A stretch of DNA of 64,000 nucleotides from Puccinellia tenuiflora (GCA_012064385.1 QRDG01001363.1:64704-128703); one strand, 5' to 3'; positions 35,510-49,671 are shown, counted from the first letter of the stretch. Numbers and translations: made by a program. The notes: a model not told the origin generated them from the sequence alone.

Positions 35510-38164
35510 TGAAAGGACACGGATGTCGCCTAGAGGGAGGGGGGGTGAATAGGCGATTTAAAATTATTACGGTTAAGGCTTGAATAAATGCGGAATAAAA
35601 CTAACGTTTAATTTATCAAGCCAAAACCTAAACTAGCTAGGTTCACCTATGTGCACCAACAACTTATGCTAAGCAATATGATCAACTAGGTGATAGCAAG
35701 ATATATGACTTTAAGCTCGATGTCTATCACAAAGTAAATAGCATAAGTAAGAAGCTCGGGATAGAAATACCGAGGCACTTGGAGACGATGATTTATCCCG
35801 AAGTTCACTTCCCAATGGAAGCTAGTCTCCGTTGGAGCGGCGCGGTGTTCACCAATGTGAAACACCGAGTAGCCGTAATATGGCACACCGTATCTCCGTT
35901 GTGTCTTACCACCAATGTGGCGAGGCACTTGTCACTATGTTGCCGTTGAGGTTGACAACTAGAACCTTTACAAGGGTGAAGCTCACTCCACAAGTTGGAG
36001 GGTCTTCACCAAATGCACCGAGCCGCCAAGACTCGATGCCCAAGGCCGGGGCACACACCACAACTCAATTGATGGCTCCCGGCAATATCTTCGTAGCTAC
36101 CAAAGCTCCGAAGCAACAAGGTTGAGCCACACTCCACAATTGGAGGCTCCCAACAAATCCCGTAAGCCACCAAGACTCCGAGAAATCAAACCGTCTAGGG
36201 TACCAACGTGCCCTAGAGGAACAAGCTCTAGGGCACCAAAGTACCCAAGAGAAACAAGCTTCTCAACTTCACTTTCCACGAATCACCGTGGAGAACTCAA
36301 ACCGATGCAACTAATGCAATGGCAAGAACACACGAAGTGAACAAGTTCTTCCACCCCGAATCCAACCAAAGCAACTAATGCTTGGGAGGGATTAAGGAGG
36401 AAGAACAAAGGAGAAACACCAAGAAACTCCAAAGATCTAGATCCAAAGTGTTCCCCTCACTTAGAGGAGAAATCAACCGGTGGAAATACGGATCTAGATC
36501 TCCTCTCTCTTTTTCTCTAAGAAGTAGCACGAACTAGTGGAGAGAAAGAGAGAAAGCCAAGCTCAAGAGGTCAACAATGGAGGAGAGAGAATGGCTCAAG
36601 AGTTGGCAAAAGGTTCTACTTATTTTGGGGAAGAAACCCCTTAAATAGGAGGCTCCGAAAAGGAGCCGTTGGAAAAAGAATAAAAGAAAAAAAGAGGGAA
36701 GGCAGCTCAGCACAGCACAGCCGGCCCGGCCTGGGAACCGGCCTGGGCCGGCCGGCAGGCTGGCTGCCGAACGAGCAGCGCACCGGGTGAGGGAGACCGG
36801 CCCGCTCCCCGGCCTGGGCCGGCTCGGGAGCCGGCAGCCCACCCGGCTGCCCCGGCCTGTGGCCCGGCCTGGGCCGGCCGGGGAACCGGACCCCTGCCCG
36901 ACCGCGCCGGCCTGCTATCCGGCCTGGGCCGGCCGGGGTGCCGGAGGCCCACCCGACAGCGCCGGCCAGGGACCCGGCCTGGGCCGGACTGCAGGCCGGT
37001 CTGGCCACTTCCTCCCCTTTTTTTCTTTTCTCTTTTTAGAATTCGACCGAGGGTAAAGTCGCAATAACTTTCGCATACGAACTCCGTTTTCGATAATCTT
37101 GGACTCGTTGGAATCATCACAACGAGCTCTACAAGAATATGCACAGAAACATCATTGTTCAACAAGATATGGTAAAGCCAAATGGTGAGAGGTAAAACCC
37201 TTCCATTAAAACCGGAAGACCATATCTTTTGCATATGACGTCCGAATAACACAAAACCACTTTTGTTGGAAAGAGGACGACAAATGCTACCCAATAACAT
37301 GTGAGGATATTGAAACCAAGCAAGGGAGATTTTGCTAATAAATGGAAGAGTGAAACCTTCCGCATAGATGGACCGGCAAAATCTCCGACACCGAAAACTC
37401 AATAGGGAACACATATGAGAACCGTTTTCGGTGACCTTGGGCTTGTCATGACAAGCACGACAAGCACCAATATCACACCACGATAAGAGCCAAATAGGAA
37501 CCAATAAAGATGATGCCAAGGATGCAAAGGTTTGAGCTCTCTACGACCGATACGCTAAAGCTCACTTGAGAGCCCCTCTTGATAGTACGGTTACCTATCC
37601 TAAAACCCGGTCTCCCAACTACACTGCGAGACCGGTAAAATAGAAACCCTATCAAGATCATACCTTTGCCTTGCGCATTCCACTTGAGCTCGATGATGAC
37701 GATCTTGGTCTACTCTTCAAGTGGATCACCTTTCTTGATTTTGCTCCGCTTGGTGAAGACACGCATATTGGTCCCCCATACACCAAGATGGGAGAGACAC
37801 ACTTCGACATATCTTCACATGGCCTTTATCTTGATGATGATCACCACGTGACGCCATCCACCATGGACAACACAGGATCTTGATCAACACAGGTGATCAC
37901 CACTAGACGCCATCCACCGTGGACGACATAGGATCTTGATCAACAAATGATCTTCTTCTTCACATGCCCTAATCTTGTACATTGATCAAATTGCACTTAG
38001 CCTTGATCAACATATAGTCTTCTTCTTTTAGCCTTGACTCCAACATATGGAGTCAAAGCATTCCTTATGGACCAACACTGCAAATATAACTTAAAGCACA
38101 CATTAGTTCATAGGGATTGTCATTAATTACCAAAACAACACATGGGGGCAACCATGCTCTTTCA
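35510..38164 (-). repeat. 5' LTR (minus orientation) of the gag-only element
   Basis: This 2655-bp LTR is collinear with the one at 26987-29629. It has about 20 substitutions, extra bases at 36660-36665 and 12 extra bases in the CCGGCC minisatellite near 36750. A TATA-like tatttaag is on the minus strand at 36640-36647. Confidence 0.93.
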
Positions 38165-40189
38165 CCATCACTAACCAAGTTCCTGCGTGCACATCGTAAC
38201 ATCCCTATAGAGGAACAAAAATTCTTGCGGATGCTCCACGCATGCAACATACCAACGTGCCGTCAGATGCAACTGATGTCCCGGTTCTATGGGAAACGTG
38301 AGGATGTGCCGTACACAGACAAAGACCTGGCAAATCTGAAAGCTACTTTTCGTCGCCATAACAAAGTAAATGATATGGAGAACTGTGTTAAATATTTTGA
38401 GAAGATGAAGGAGAAGGACAAGGACTTTTTCTACAAAATCAAACTAGACGAGGATGACAGGGTTGAGAACATATACTGGATAGACGGAGAATCACGACGA
38501 TCCTACCCGTCATACTCAGACTGCATCTCATTTGATGCGACTTATCTCACGAACATGTACAAGATGCCTTGTGCTCCCTTCATCGGAATCAACAACCATG
38601 GACAGTCTGTGCAGTTTGGATGTGGATTCTTGCGCAATGAGCTAACTGATAGCTATGTTTGGTTGATGGAAACATTCCTAGAAGCAATGGATGGCATCGC
38701 ACCGAGATGCATCATCACGGACCAGGACTTTGCAATGCGTGCAGCTATAGACCGTGTTTTCCCCGATGCAATACACAGGAACTGCCGGTGGCACGTAATG
38801 CAGAATGCAACCGAAAAGATGGGATCTTACATGGCTACACACCCTGAACTGCATGAGGCATTTAACGCTTGCGTGAACAACAGCTTAACACCAGAAGAAT
38901 TTGAGGACAACTGGAACGCGATGCTTGATATGTATGGAGAACGCGATAACATGGATCTTCGTGGTGTGTGGGAACACAGGGCATGTTGGGTTCCTGCCTA
39001 CTTCATGCATGCATTCTTCCCCTTCTTGCAGACCACAGCTAGGAGCGAAGGGTTCAACGCAGTACTCAAAAGATACATAAATCCACACAACTCTATATTT
39101 GATTTCCTAAAACAGTACGAGTCGCTCCAAGACAAAATACTTAATGCTGAAAGGAAAGCAGAAGCAGATACTGCTCTGACAGAACCAGATCTGTGGTGTC
39201 GAAGCAGCCCCATTGAAAAACAAATGGCAAGAGCGTACACGAGAAACATTTTCATCCGATTTCAGAGGGAAATGAGGGAAACAATGTCATACATCTGCCA
39301 GCACATTCAAGGCTATCGATACGAGCTAAGCATATTAGATGGTCCTGTCCCACACTATGGGTACAGAAACTACTTGGTGATCGCAAACCATGAAACAGGC
39401 ATCTATTCTTGCAACTGCTGCAAGTTCGAGCGTGACGGTGTGTTGTGTTGCCACATATTGAAGGTGATGATACAAAACGGTGTGCGTCAAATACCAGATG
39501 AATACATCCTAAAACGTTGGTGCTGGGATGCCGAAGCTGCTCTAGGTGACCCTAACCATGATGCCGAACATGAAGCACCACGACAAGGAATGACAGAAGA
39601 TGCAAGGAACATGATGATACTAGCAACGATGAGGGACGACTTCATAAAGGTTGCGAAAGTGGCATGCTTGACTGAGGATGGAAGACGCATAGTTAAAACA
39701 CACATGAGGGCTATGAAAGCGGATCTTGACGTATATAGGAAAAGAGAAGAGAAGAAAGCAAAGGAAGTTGCAGCTCAATTCTCGAATATGCCAACAACTA
39801 GCGCACCAAACGCAACATCACAACAATCAAGCAACACCGGACAAACGTGCAAGCATCGAACGCTTCAGGCAAAAACATATCAATCAGTAACAGAAAATCA
39901 GAAACCCACCAGGTCTAACACCAAAGGAAGGCCCCAAGAAATAGCAAACAAGAACCCACTGGATCTCGCAACCAAGAAGCCAAGAAAATGCAGCTTCTGT
40001 GGTTCTACAGATCACACCATCCGCAAATGCGAAGAAAAGTTGAGACTGATGGGTCTGATACAAGAAAATACCGTGTGAAAAAAGGGCTTGAATGCGTCAT
40101 GCGTATTGTTGTTTATCATTTCAGTGTGAAACAAAGTTGTTATGTAATTTTTTACATATCGTATCATAGTCATTCGTGAACTGCAACGT

Positions 40190-40499
40190 GCAGTGGGAAT
40201 TTCGATTAAGTTACTATGTTGTACAACTAAAGTTGCCATGCAACTGTCAGTAAAATTACCATGCCAATATCACTGAATATGCCATGCTTGTTCATACTAA
40301 AAAAATTACCATGATGTCCCAACTATGTTTACCATGTTATTGTCAATAAAGTTACCATGCTGATATCACTGAAAGATCACATAAATCCTCATACTGATTA
40401 AGTTACCGTGCAGTTATATGTAAACTTACCATGCTATTGAAACTAAAGTTACCAATGTGTTATAAGTAAATTTAACATGATAAAGAGAAAAAAATTACC
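40190..40499 (+). repeat. TTACCA array between the two convergent MULE genes
   Basis: After the transposase stop, units such as gttaccatgctgatatcactgaaa, attaccatg and gttaccaatgtg recur every 20-40 bases. The array ends at the stop codon of the protease gene (40500). Confidence 0.75.
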
Positions 40500-43400
40500 T
40501 TAATACGTGTGTCCTTCAAGTAAGGACCTCCAATTCTTTAGCTTGTTTGCATGATGCTCTAACCACACCGCTGTCAGCACCTTTCTTAATTCTGGAATCT
40601 GATCGAAGCTTATGGCGGGGGAAACACGTCCATCCCAGAGTTCAAGGAACTTAAGCATGAAAAAACCACAGTCGATTCTGCAAAAAAAAAAGTATTAAAA
40701 AACGTAAAAAAATGATGAAAGAGAAATTTAGCCATACGCATCTGATTCTGCCATTGTTACAGATGACGGTGGGTAAATATAAACTGACCCATTGTTCTGC
40801 TTTGGTACATCAATGAACACCAACTCGTAGTCTTGAATTTGTTTCTTCGATTTCGAGTAATTGATCCGGTACATGTCCTTGATCGCATCAACCAGACGAG
40901 TCGCATGTTCGATCATCTGTTCATCATCTTCATCGCGTAGTGAATCGAGCACCTCGAACCTCTTTGCATCCATGTTCAGCGAAACCACGTACCAGTGAGA
41001 TTCTGCTTTCTTGTGCGTTCCAAGCTTCTGAAGAACGGGGAAAGAAAGCTATGAAAGGAGTAAAACAAATCAAAAAATAAGTTACCAGCGGGGAAAAAGA
41101 TGATAATAGGATTAAAAAAGAGAAATATACAAACATCATGATGAGACAAAAGGGTTTTACCAAGCGTTTGTGACTAAGCTTGTAAAAGGCATCTCTCCTA
41201 AAGAAATTCTTTAGAACATTTGTGTGAAATTTCCGATCAAGAAGGTACGATGTAACTATCCACGGAAAGATGATCTTGCTATCTGGACAAGAGTCTCGAA
41301 GTACAGATATTCCAATCTCAGCAACAGTGTTTGATAGCTTCCCACCTGGCTTCATACTGCCAGCAAGTTCACCGGTTGTCACCCCACATTGGATCAATGT
41401 GCAGGATTCGTGTACTGTCATAAAATATGTAAAACTATATGAGATACCACTCATCAGCTATAACATATCCACCAAACTATTTTATAAAAATAAGTAAACA
41501 AATCACATAATGCATATATGTGTCCTATAATTTTTTTTAACATTTAAGTTATCAATGCACTAAAATTACATAGAGTTTATCAGCCCATAAGAACTATAGT
41601 TACCAACTGTTTATATATTAGTTGAACAACACATAAGAATTAGACTTACCATCACATATGAATTAAGCTTACCAGCACAAATGAGCTAAACTTATCAACC
41701 CTTCATACCTAAATTTACCAGCCCATATAAAAAAAAACTTATCAACCCTTCATATGAATTAAGCTTACCATCCCATATGAATTAAGCTTACCAGCACAAT
41801 GAGCTAAACTTATCAACCCTTCATAGCTAAAATACATATAGTTATCAGCCCATATAAACCCAAAAAGTTACCAACCTTTCATATCTAAACTTATCAGCCA
41901 TAAGAACGATAGTTACCAACTGTTTATGTATTAGGTGAAACAACACATAAGAATTAGACTTACCATCCCATATGAATTAAGCTTACCAGCACAAATGAGC
42001 TAAACTTATCAACCCTTCATAGCTAAATTTACCAGCACAAATGAGCTAAACTTATCAACCATTCATAGCTAAAAATTACCAACCAATTTATAAGCCCCCA
42101 AAGAAAAAAAAAATCAACCTTCCGTACCTAAAGTTGCCAGCCCATGTGAACTATATTTACCAACCATCTATATAGTTTATGATGCCAGCCCATGTAATCT
42201 AAAATTACCAGCACAAATGAACTAAACCTACCAACCATCCAAATTTACCAGCCCATATGAACTAGAGTTACCAACCACTACAAAAGATATGATTATCAGA
42301 CCATATGAAATAGTACGAGAAATGTAACAGAGACTATAATTTTAGATCAAAAAACAACATACCCTTTAAGCTTGGAGAGTTCATTATCATTAGTGTGTAC
42401 TATCACCTTTTCATACAATGCCCTTTGCTTTTCGGTGCTAGCGATACCGGCGAAGGGAGGCAGTAAGAACTTGGATGGTTGTATAACTCTTTCCCTACGA
42501 AGCCGAGTTTTAGGAGTACTGCTGCCAGCATTTACAGAGCTTCTAGGTGCATCAACATATGGAGTTGCATTAATTTGCATACCTGCGGAAAAGAAAACAC
42601 ATAAACACACATATTTAACATGATAAATACAAAAACAGCAAGAAATGTGTAATATGATGTAACGTATAGAACATTGGAAACATGTAACATATAGCACAAA
42701 ATTGGTGTGGGTGACTTACTTTCAGAATCGAGATTTGTGCTCACTGATACAACAGTCCTTGGTCTACCAGATTGTTTTACTTCCGACTTTTCATGCACAA
42801 GCTCATCAAGTGATATGACCCCAGAATCATACTTGACCGACAGTTTGCCTTTGACGCAAGGCGCTTGGTCAGATTTAGATACAAGCAGAAAAAAATAGAG
42901 GGAAAAAAGGAAGGTCAACATAAAATAAACTAATGGAATGTAAAATAATTACCCATGTGGAATGTAAAGTAATTACCACATGATTATCACCAACAATAAA
43001 AAAAAATGGTGAATGAAAGAACTAAGATCAAAACACATAACTTATAAAATATGTGTCCAAACGCATACATAATTACACAACAAAAGTATGGGGAAGTGAT
43101 AGCAAGTTCAATAATATTAGTTGCATACAACTTGGAAAGAGATAGGATAAGAAGCATACACAGCCACGACCCCCTCTCCCCCCCCCCCCGCTAGCATACT
43201 CCACCAATACCACCCCGCACAAAAACATCTCCACAAGCTGATCTTCATCCTGGATATGAGAACCTAATGTGCAAATATACATTAGTCCCCACCGTGCTCC
43301 GCACCGTCAATATCCGACGCTCCAAATAAAGGAGATTTAGGCGCGACATAGGATGGATAAAAATCTGCAAGAAATAAAATCGTGTACCCGCACGGATACA

Positions 43401-46400
43401 AAGAGAAGATAGACAAAGAGAGGAAAAAAACAGAAAACAAAGAAAAGGTTACAATTAAAAATAAAAAAATTATTCAAATTATATTAGAATGTAAAACATA
43501 AAGCATCATGTAAGCAATATAGTAAGTTTCAAAGCATGTCGTAATAAATTTAGCAGGCACTTTATAGTGGAGTAAACATACAATTACCATCTAACCGAAC
43601 ATGCAATGTATGAAACAAAAAGGTTATCTATCCCCATCCAGCCCCCATTGACCTTCAACACACCATACACACATAAACCCACACTCATCAACTAGTGACG
43701 ACACATGATAAAAAATATGCTACAGAACAACATTGTGTTTGAAGAAAAACTTACTAGTAGAAGTGGGCATTGAAAATGACAGTGGTATGACATCGGATGG
43801 CTCGACGAGACGAATGAGGGCACTAGAATCACCAGGATATGCGTCCGGCGGCATTGTTGTACCGGCTTCTGCATCATTGATTGAGCCGGGAGCTCCATGT
43901 ACACCAGCAGCCGCAGACCCCGCAGTTTCACCTGGATCATCCTGAGGAATCACATCCGCATGATCATCGACATGCTGGGGTCCACCTTGAGAAGGAGCAT
44001 ATGAAGCAACTTCACCATGAGATGCTTCATCCAGAATGGCGGCGTCAGAAGGGGCAGCAGAAGTAGAATCAAATGGGCTGCCAAAATTCCATTCGGGTGA
44101 CTCAATATTGCAGAACAGCAAACTCGCAGGAAACAAACCATCATTCTTAGAAGCTACTTCACTGATTTTCTTCTGCATTCTTGCATAAATCCTTTGATCG
44201 AGTCGTGTTTGACCAGCTGCAACTTCATTGATGGTCTTATATGATACATCAGATGCATGCACAACACTATGGGGAGCGTCAACTGTTTTGAATGATGACG
44301 TGCGCACGGCATCAACCATCGTATGAGCCACCTCGTTATGGACAACGGGAGGACGAGAAATGACCCCAAAACTATCATAAACACGAACTCCATCCAAGAG
44401 GGAGACTGGCACTGATACATTGCCACCTGCATGAAATGAAGCTGCACCAGATGGTTCATCACTATTACTTTTTTCAATAACTGGATGTGTGGCAAGGCAA
44501 TCAGTTTTCCCAGTGTCACTGACGGTGTCTGCCAGTGGAACTGCACAAGTCTGAGCTGCGGAGAAAGTGATATCATAAGTGGAATCTACTCCGGCTCGAA
44601 CTGCATCTGCAAAAGCCACTACTTCAACGACAGATGAGTCATGTGCTGTTACATCTTCATCTACATATGTAACATTATTGGTCACATTCATAACGACACT
44701 CTGTTTAGCCTTAAGGCGAGGTGACGCCCTCAATGGTTGTGCACCAACTTTTGGAACATTCTTCCTGAAAATAAGTAAAAAGAAAGCAACAACAAAATGT
44801 TAGACACCAACCCATATGAAATAGATTTTTCAGCCCCATATGAACCATATACTTACCAACCATTTATAGGAATACTTACCAGCCCATATGAACTAAAGTT
44901 ACCAACCAAAAAAAAAAGCATAGATATAGTTTTCAGCCACATATTAACCAATGCTTACCAACCATTTATAGAAATACTTACCAGACCAGATGAACTAAAC
45001 TTACCAATTCTTTATAGATAAATTTACCAGCCCATATGAAATAAACTTACCAATCAAAAAGTATGTCTAAAATTACCAACCAAAAAAGGTGAACAAACTT
45101 ACCATTATTTTCACTATATAATTACCACCCATAATGAACTAACCTACCAACCTGATATAGCTAAATTTACCAGCCCATATGGAAATAAATTTACCAAACA
45201 ATGTGTAACTATGGTTATCAACCCCATATGAACTAAATAGTTACCAACTATTTATATATCTATATAAGTATCAGCCAAAGTGAACTGATCTTACCAACCC
45301 TTAATATATATAGTTACAGCGAATGTGGACCAAACTTACGAGTATTTTATATCTATAATTATCACACATATTGAAATAAATTTACCATCCAGTTATATCT
45401 AAAGTTACCAGCACATATCAAATACCAACCAATGTATATATGTGGTTATCAGCCACATATGAACTAATAGTTACCACCATTTATATACGTCCTTTATATA
45501 TATTGTTACCAGCACATATGAAATAGAGTTACCAACCTTCCTATAGCTAAAGTTATCAGCCCCGCATGAACTACTATTTATCAACCATTTTTATCTATAT
45601 TTAATGTCCCATATGTACTAAATCTACCATCCCAATCCCACTATAAACTACGGGTAATCCACCACGCAGATGCACCAAAGAAAAAAGAAAAAAAATAATA
45701 AACTTAAATATTGATCAGAATGTACACAAACATAATAAACAGGAAAATTATATAAAACTTTCCAAAAAAGGGATGATCATACCTCCTAGGGGTCATCTTC
45801 TTCGCTTTAGGCTTAACATTCTGCTTGTCATGGTATGCAGCTTTCATAGTTGGTGCTGATAGGCCAAGCTCACTTGTGACAATATTTGTAATAGCAGAGT
45901 GTTTCTGTCCAAAAGTTTGAATCCTCCTCTTATACACCACCTGAGCTTCGGTGTTATGTGAATCAGGGACCTCAAGAGTAGAAGCACCGACTGCCAAATC
46001 TACACCATTTTTTATGGGAGGTGCGTTGTTCTCACAGGGATCATTTGGTTCAGCATGGGTACTATCATCATCTAAATGCGCACTGCCTTTTGCATTGAAA
46101 GATTCAACACAGACATTACCAACAACAGTTCGTGGAGGCACATCCGGAGGTGCAGTATAATCTGGAAGCATAGTATCATAAACACTGACTGGGACATCTT
46201 CATGAGAATCCCTGATTTTTTTCCTAGCAGCAAGTACATAATCTCCGATGATTTCGTCATCACTTGACTCACCTTCCGGTCTTACATCATCCATACGAAT
46301 TCCATCAACATCAACATCACGATCAATGTTTGGGGGGCTGACGACCAAATCAGAAGAACGGCCACATGTATTTGCAGACACAGATGAACGTGTGACCCTG

Positions 46401-48366
46401 CCAACTGGTCGAGATGATGTAGGTTTAGAGCTAGCTAATCCTTGTGCAGAACTACCGAACTGCTGAGCCATGTCAGAAGCACCTGTCGGTTGCAATTTTG
46501 TCCACCCTTGCACAAGCGATCCCATTAACCCAACTAGCCCGGATACAAATGTGCCCATCAGGTTAGACACCTCTGTTTTTTGCTGAAACACACGTGTACA
46601 TGGAAGTTTAGGAGATAAAGCAAATATGGAAATGAGTTTTACAGAGCATCGTTGGTAACAGTAAAAATGAAAAACCATGTTGTAAAATACCTCCTTTGAG
46701 CAGCTTGGATCACAGCATGTGTCGATCCATTTATTGAAACCTTCAGCCCCACCAAAAAGGTTGAAATCCATACCGAAACATGATTTGAGCTGTACAAAAA
46801 ATCAAATGAATTCCATTAAGCAACATATAAATAAAAAATGAAATATCATAATAAACCAAGTCACAAGATTCCCCTTAAGAACATATCAGCAATGATATTA
46901 GTACCTGGAGCTTGCCATACGATTTTCCATCCACTTGCAAGTCAGCAGCTAGAACGGTATCGATGTTTTCTTTGGACCATATGTTGACAGCAAATCGACC
47001 ATCAGGAAGATCGATGTTTAGCTTGCTTATATCGATCGAGTCAACATACAACAACTGCAACACATAAACATGTAAAATGAAATAAACTAATGACATGAAG
47101 GATCATGAACAAATGGGCAAGAAAACATATATGGATGATACATCTAGAATAATTTACAAAAAACAACAAAACATACCGGCAGTAAGAATAGACACATCTT
47201 ATTGAATTTTCCTTTTGATAGCTCATCATGAAGCTGGTCTGCCACAAACTTACACCAATTCAAATTGTGTACATTATGGATAATTGCCTGTAAAACGAAA
47301 CATATATCATATTGAATTGTCAAGCATTCATACAACTGAAAGAACATGCCACAAAAATATATTAATTTTGACAGATCACCGAATAATCATAAGTTACCGA
47401 AAACATAATGCTAAATTTACCAATGGCATTGAATATAATTTGCTGCACCAACAACTGATCATAAGACCACACATAGTAAGAAATGCATGCATGATACACA
47501 TATATTTACCATATACTCAATTATATAGTCACCAGCTGATTTATGTGAAAAGTTACCAATGGCACATAACATAATTTACCACCACGAATATGCTTAATTT
47601 ACCAACGTCATTTAAAATAAGTTACCACCTACTGCATGATATAATCACCAGCTGATTGCTATGAAAATTACCAATGGCATAAGTTACCACCAAAATTATG
47701 CTTAATTTACCGATGCCATATATCATAAGTTACCAACAACTCCATGATATAGTTACCAATGGCTACCACCTAATTTATGATGTAAACTGCAAGCCATGAA
47801 CAAGCAACGAAAAAACTCACCATGACGGGGTAACACCTGTTGCTCACAGTGAGTCCTGTGGTAGGACGCAGGATAGTACATATGACGTACATAAGAAAAG
47901 TCTGTTTGAACGGAACATCAGCTGCCACCATTTCTTTCAGAATCTCAAACACACGAAGAGTTCTCGGTGTACTTCCATCTTCAGGAAACAACTGAGGGCC
48001 AAGAACTTTCTCGATAGCAGCATTGACAGCATAGGGGACAGAGTCAGTACCGATGGGCAGTCCGATTGTACGGAAAACAGAACGATCATCCAATAGTATC
48101 CTACCGCGCCCTGGTATAACAAACTCACGGGTGTGCTTATCATACGTTGAAGCAAACCATCCGATCAATGGGTTGTGAAGAAAAGGGCATTTGATATCAA
48201 GTAAGCTTTCAAATTCCATTTCAGCAACTGCATCTTTCTGATCTTTGGACAAGAATTCATAAAGCTTCACAACAGCAAGTGGTGATGCCCTGTTACGCGT
48301 CGGTTTTGGGCCATATACAGCATCTTGCTCATAGGTGACATCAACACCTTTCCGTTTCCTCGTCAT
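40500..48366 (-). CDS. ULP1-like (C48) cysteine protease carried by the MULE, 12 exons
   Basis: Minus-strand exons: 47821-48366, 47177-47287, 46905-47054, 46691-46789, 45783-46582, 43755-44764, 43293-43364, 42720-42863, 42363-42582, 41161-41434, 40789-41027, 40500-40677. All introns read GT-AG and all phases agree, giving about 1280 residues without a stop. The N-terminal third (IPGRGRILLDDRSVFRTIGL) resembles the domain that precedes ULP1 domains in grass MULE proteins. The middle is acidic and low-complexity. The C-terminus has the C48 triad: His in SHWYVV, Asp in FEVLDSL and Cys in GIDCGFFML. ULP1 enzymes remove SUMO from proteins; in MULEs the role is unknown. Introns carry TTACCA arrays. 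Small exons 7 and 8 are the least certain. Confidence 0.85.
41530..42330 (+). repeat. TTACCA array in a protease-gene intron
   Basis: The intron between exons 42363-42582 and 41161-41434 is filled with cttaccagcacaaatgagct, aacttatcaacccttcatag and similar units. They read in plus orientation, antisense to the gene. Confidence 0.85.
44800..45670 (+). repeat. TTACCA array in a second protease-gene intron
   Basis: The intron between exons 45783-46582 and 43755-44764 repeats acttaccagcccatatgaac and gttaccaaccatttata type units, again on the plus strand. Later units are diverged (tta-tca-gcc). Confidence 0.85.
47370..47775 (+). repeat. TTACCA array in the first protease-gene intron
   Basis: About 400 bp with ttaccaatggcat, gttaccaccta and aatttaccaacg units at 15-40 base spacing on the plus strand. 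It lies between exons 47821-48366 and 47177-47287. Confidence 0.8.
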
Positions 48367-49671
48367 ATCAACAACTACAAAAAAATCAGGAAGTGAGACA
48401 CAAAATTATGGCATTGATATGATGTGATCTACCCTACATATTTCATGGCATTCATGAACATCTACAATAATAGCAAATTCACACAAAAACCCATGATTAT
48501 AATACGATACCGACAAGCACACGTCGACTAAAATCAGAAAATAGTAAATCCAGACTCGTATTTAGTACTTCATGTGACCCTGAAATTCATGAAGTAAAAC
48601 ATACAGATGAACCTAGGTTCCGTCGAACTATCACATATAAACACACATGTTCATCAAACATAAAGAACGAACATATAAAAACTGAACATATCAGGGGGGG
48701 TGTGGGCAAACGAATCAACCTCTTGGTATCATGAAAAACATGCACTCAAGATTAAGAGTTAATAGAACTCTGAGACAACACAATTGGTTTAGATGACCAG
48801 AATAGGCAAGCATCAGTAACTAAATGACCAGACGCAACTACTCGTCTTGACCAAGCTATACTACGTCCGACTGGGCCTCAACTCTAACAGAAATGGTACG
48901 AGATAGACGGATAGGAGTTTGCCGGAATCACCTAGGAAATGGGGAACAAAAATATGACGAAGATGATTGGAATCAAGGTGCGCATGTGCTATACCAGCCC
49001 TATACGCACACATACACAACTGGAAATCGCTTGAATCGACAACTACGGATTGGCCGATGAGCTCGAATCCGCCTAAATAGGAGGAATGTAACGGACAGGA
49101 ACGAGACAAGGCGCGGACGGCTTAATATGATGTCGAAGTACTAACTCGCACACACCAGCACCACATATATGGCTGGGGTTCGCCAGGATTTGGCCGGAGA
49201 GGAAGAAGAGCGACGAACTGCCTCCGCCTAATACCGAGACACAAACAGATCGGGGCAAAATACGACGAAATGACGAAGCATTGGTCAGCAAAAAGCGGTA
49301 GAGGTGGTTGCTTACCACCGCCCGCAGCCACACACGGAGCCGAATCGCCGGAATCGGCCGGAGACGACGGGCACGGCGGAATCGCCTCTCGTCGGTGGCG
49401 GAGCGGAAGGAGAAAGGAAGAGGTTGAGCGAGAGGAGAGAGAAGGACCTGGGCGCGGCTCCCCAAACCCGAAACGGTGCGGTCGGAAGGGTGTAGAAGAG
49501 GTATCACACTGACTGTGGGCCGGGAAATATCATGGCCCGCATGTCATTGTCTGGGTGCTCGGTCAAAACGGTACAAAAAAAAATGAAACTAACCAGACGT
49601 GGGTGGAAACGTTGGAAGTTATCTCCGCGCCAATCGGAGCCGTTCGGTCCGAAATCGATGGAGGACAATCC
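48367..49671 (-). promoter_or_regulatory. Upstream region of the MULE protease gene
   Basis: About 1.3 kb between the protease start codon and the right terminal repeat. The distal 400 bp (49280-49500) are GC- and purine-rich and resemble a plant promoter-leader zone reading left. The rest is AT-rich. 5' UTR introns are possible. No protein-coding gene is supported. Confidence 0.4.

Larger units (their letters stand above)
26987..38164 (-). mobile_element. Non-autonomous LTR retrotransposon, gag only, in the transposase exon
   Basis: The element is 11178 bp, with LTRs of 2643 and 2655 bp (TGAAAG...CTTTCA on the minus strand) and the duplication ccatc at 26982-26986 and 38165-38169. The PBS is the initiator-methionine tRNA type, which with the Gag N-terminus suggests a Copia-type element. 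It carries one Gag gene with two zinc knuckles and 3.7 kb of non-coding DNA up to the polypurine tract at about 29630-29641. No protease, integrase or reverse transcriptase is visible. About 20 LTR substitutions plus a few indels by eye suggest an insertion of very roughly 0.3 million years. Confidence 0.92.
25473..40078 (+). pseudogene. MULE transposase (FAR1/FHY3-like), split by an LTR retrotransposon
   Basis: Exon 1 is 25473-25533 and exon 2 runs from 26473 (or 26476) to 40078. Exon 2 is interrupted by the LTR element 26987-38164 and one copy of its ccatc duplication. Across the gap the frame is unbroken, so the pre-insertion protein had about 827 residues. Visible parts: FAR1 DNA-binding domain at about 84-184 (ends DDHNHPL); MULE catalytic domain with Asp in SFDATY (about 313), Asp in ITDQDF (about 373) and Glu in TARSEGFN (about 484); a SWIM zinc finger CNC...CCH at about 605-620; and a C-terminal CCHC knuckle (CSFCGSTDHTIRKC) at about 798. 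It would bind the element's ends and cut and join DNA in the nucleus. The retrotransposon insertion disables it, although FAR1 and catalytic parts remain separately open. A domesticated FRS gene is the alternative, but the inverted ends and protease partner argue for a transposase. Confidence 0.9.
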
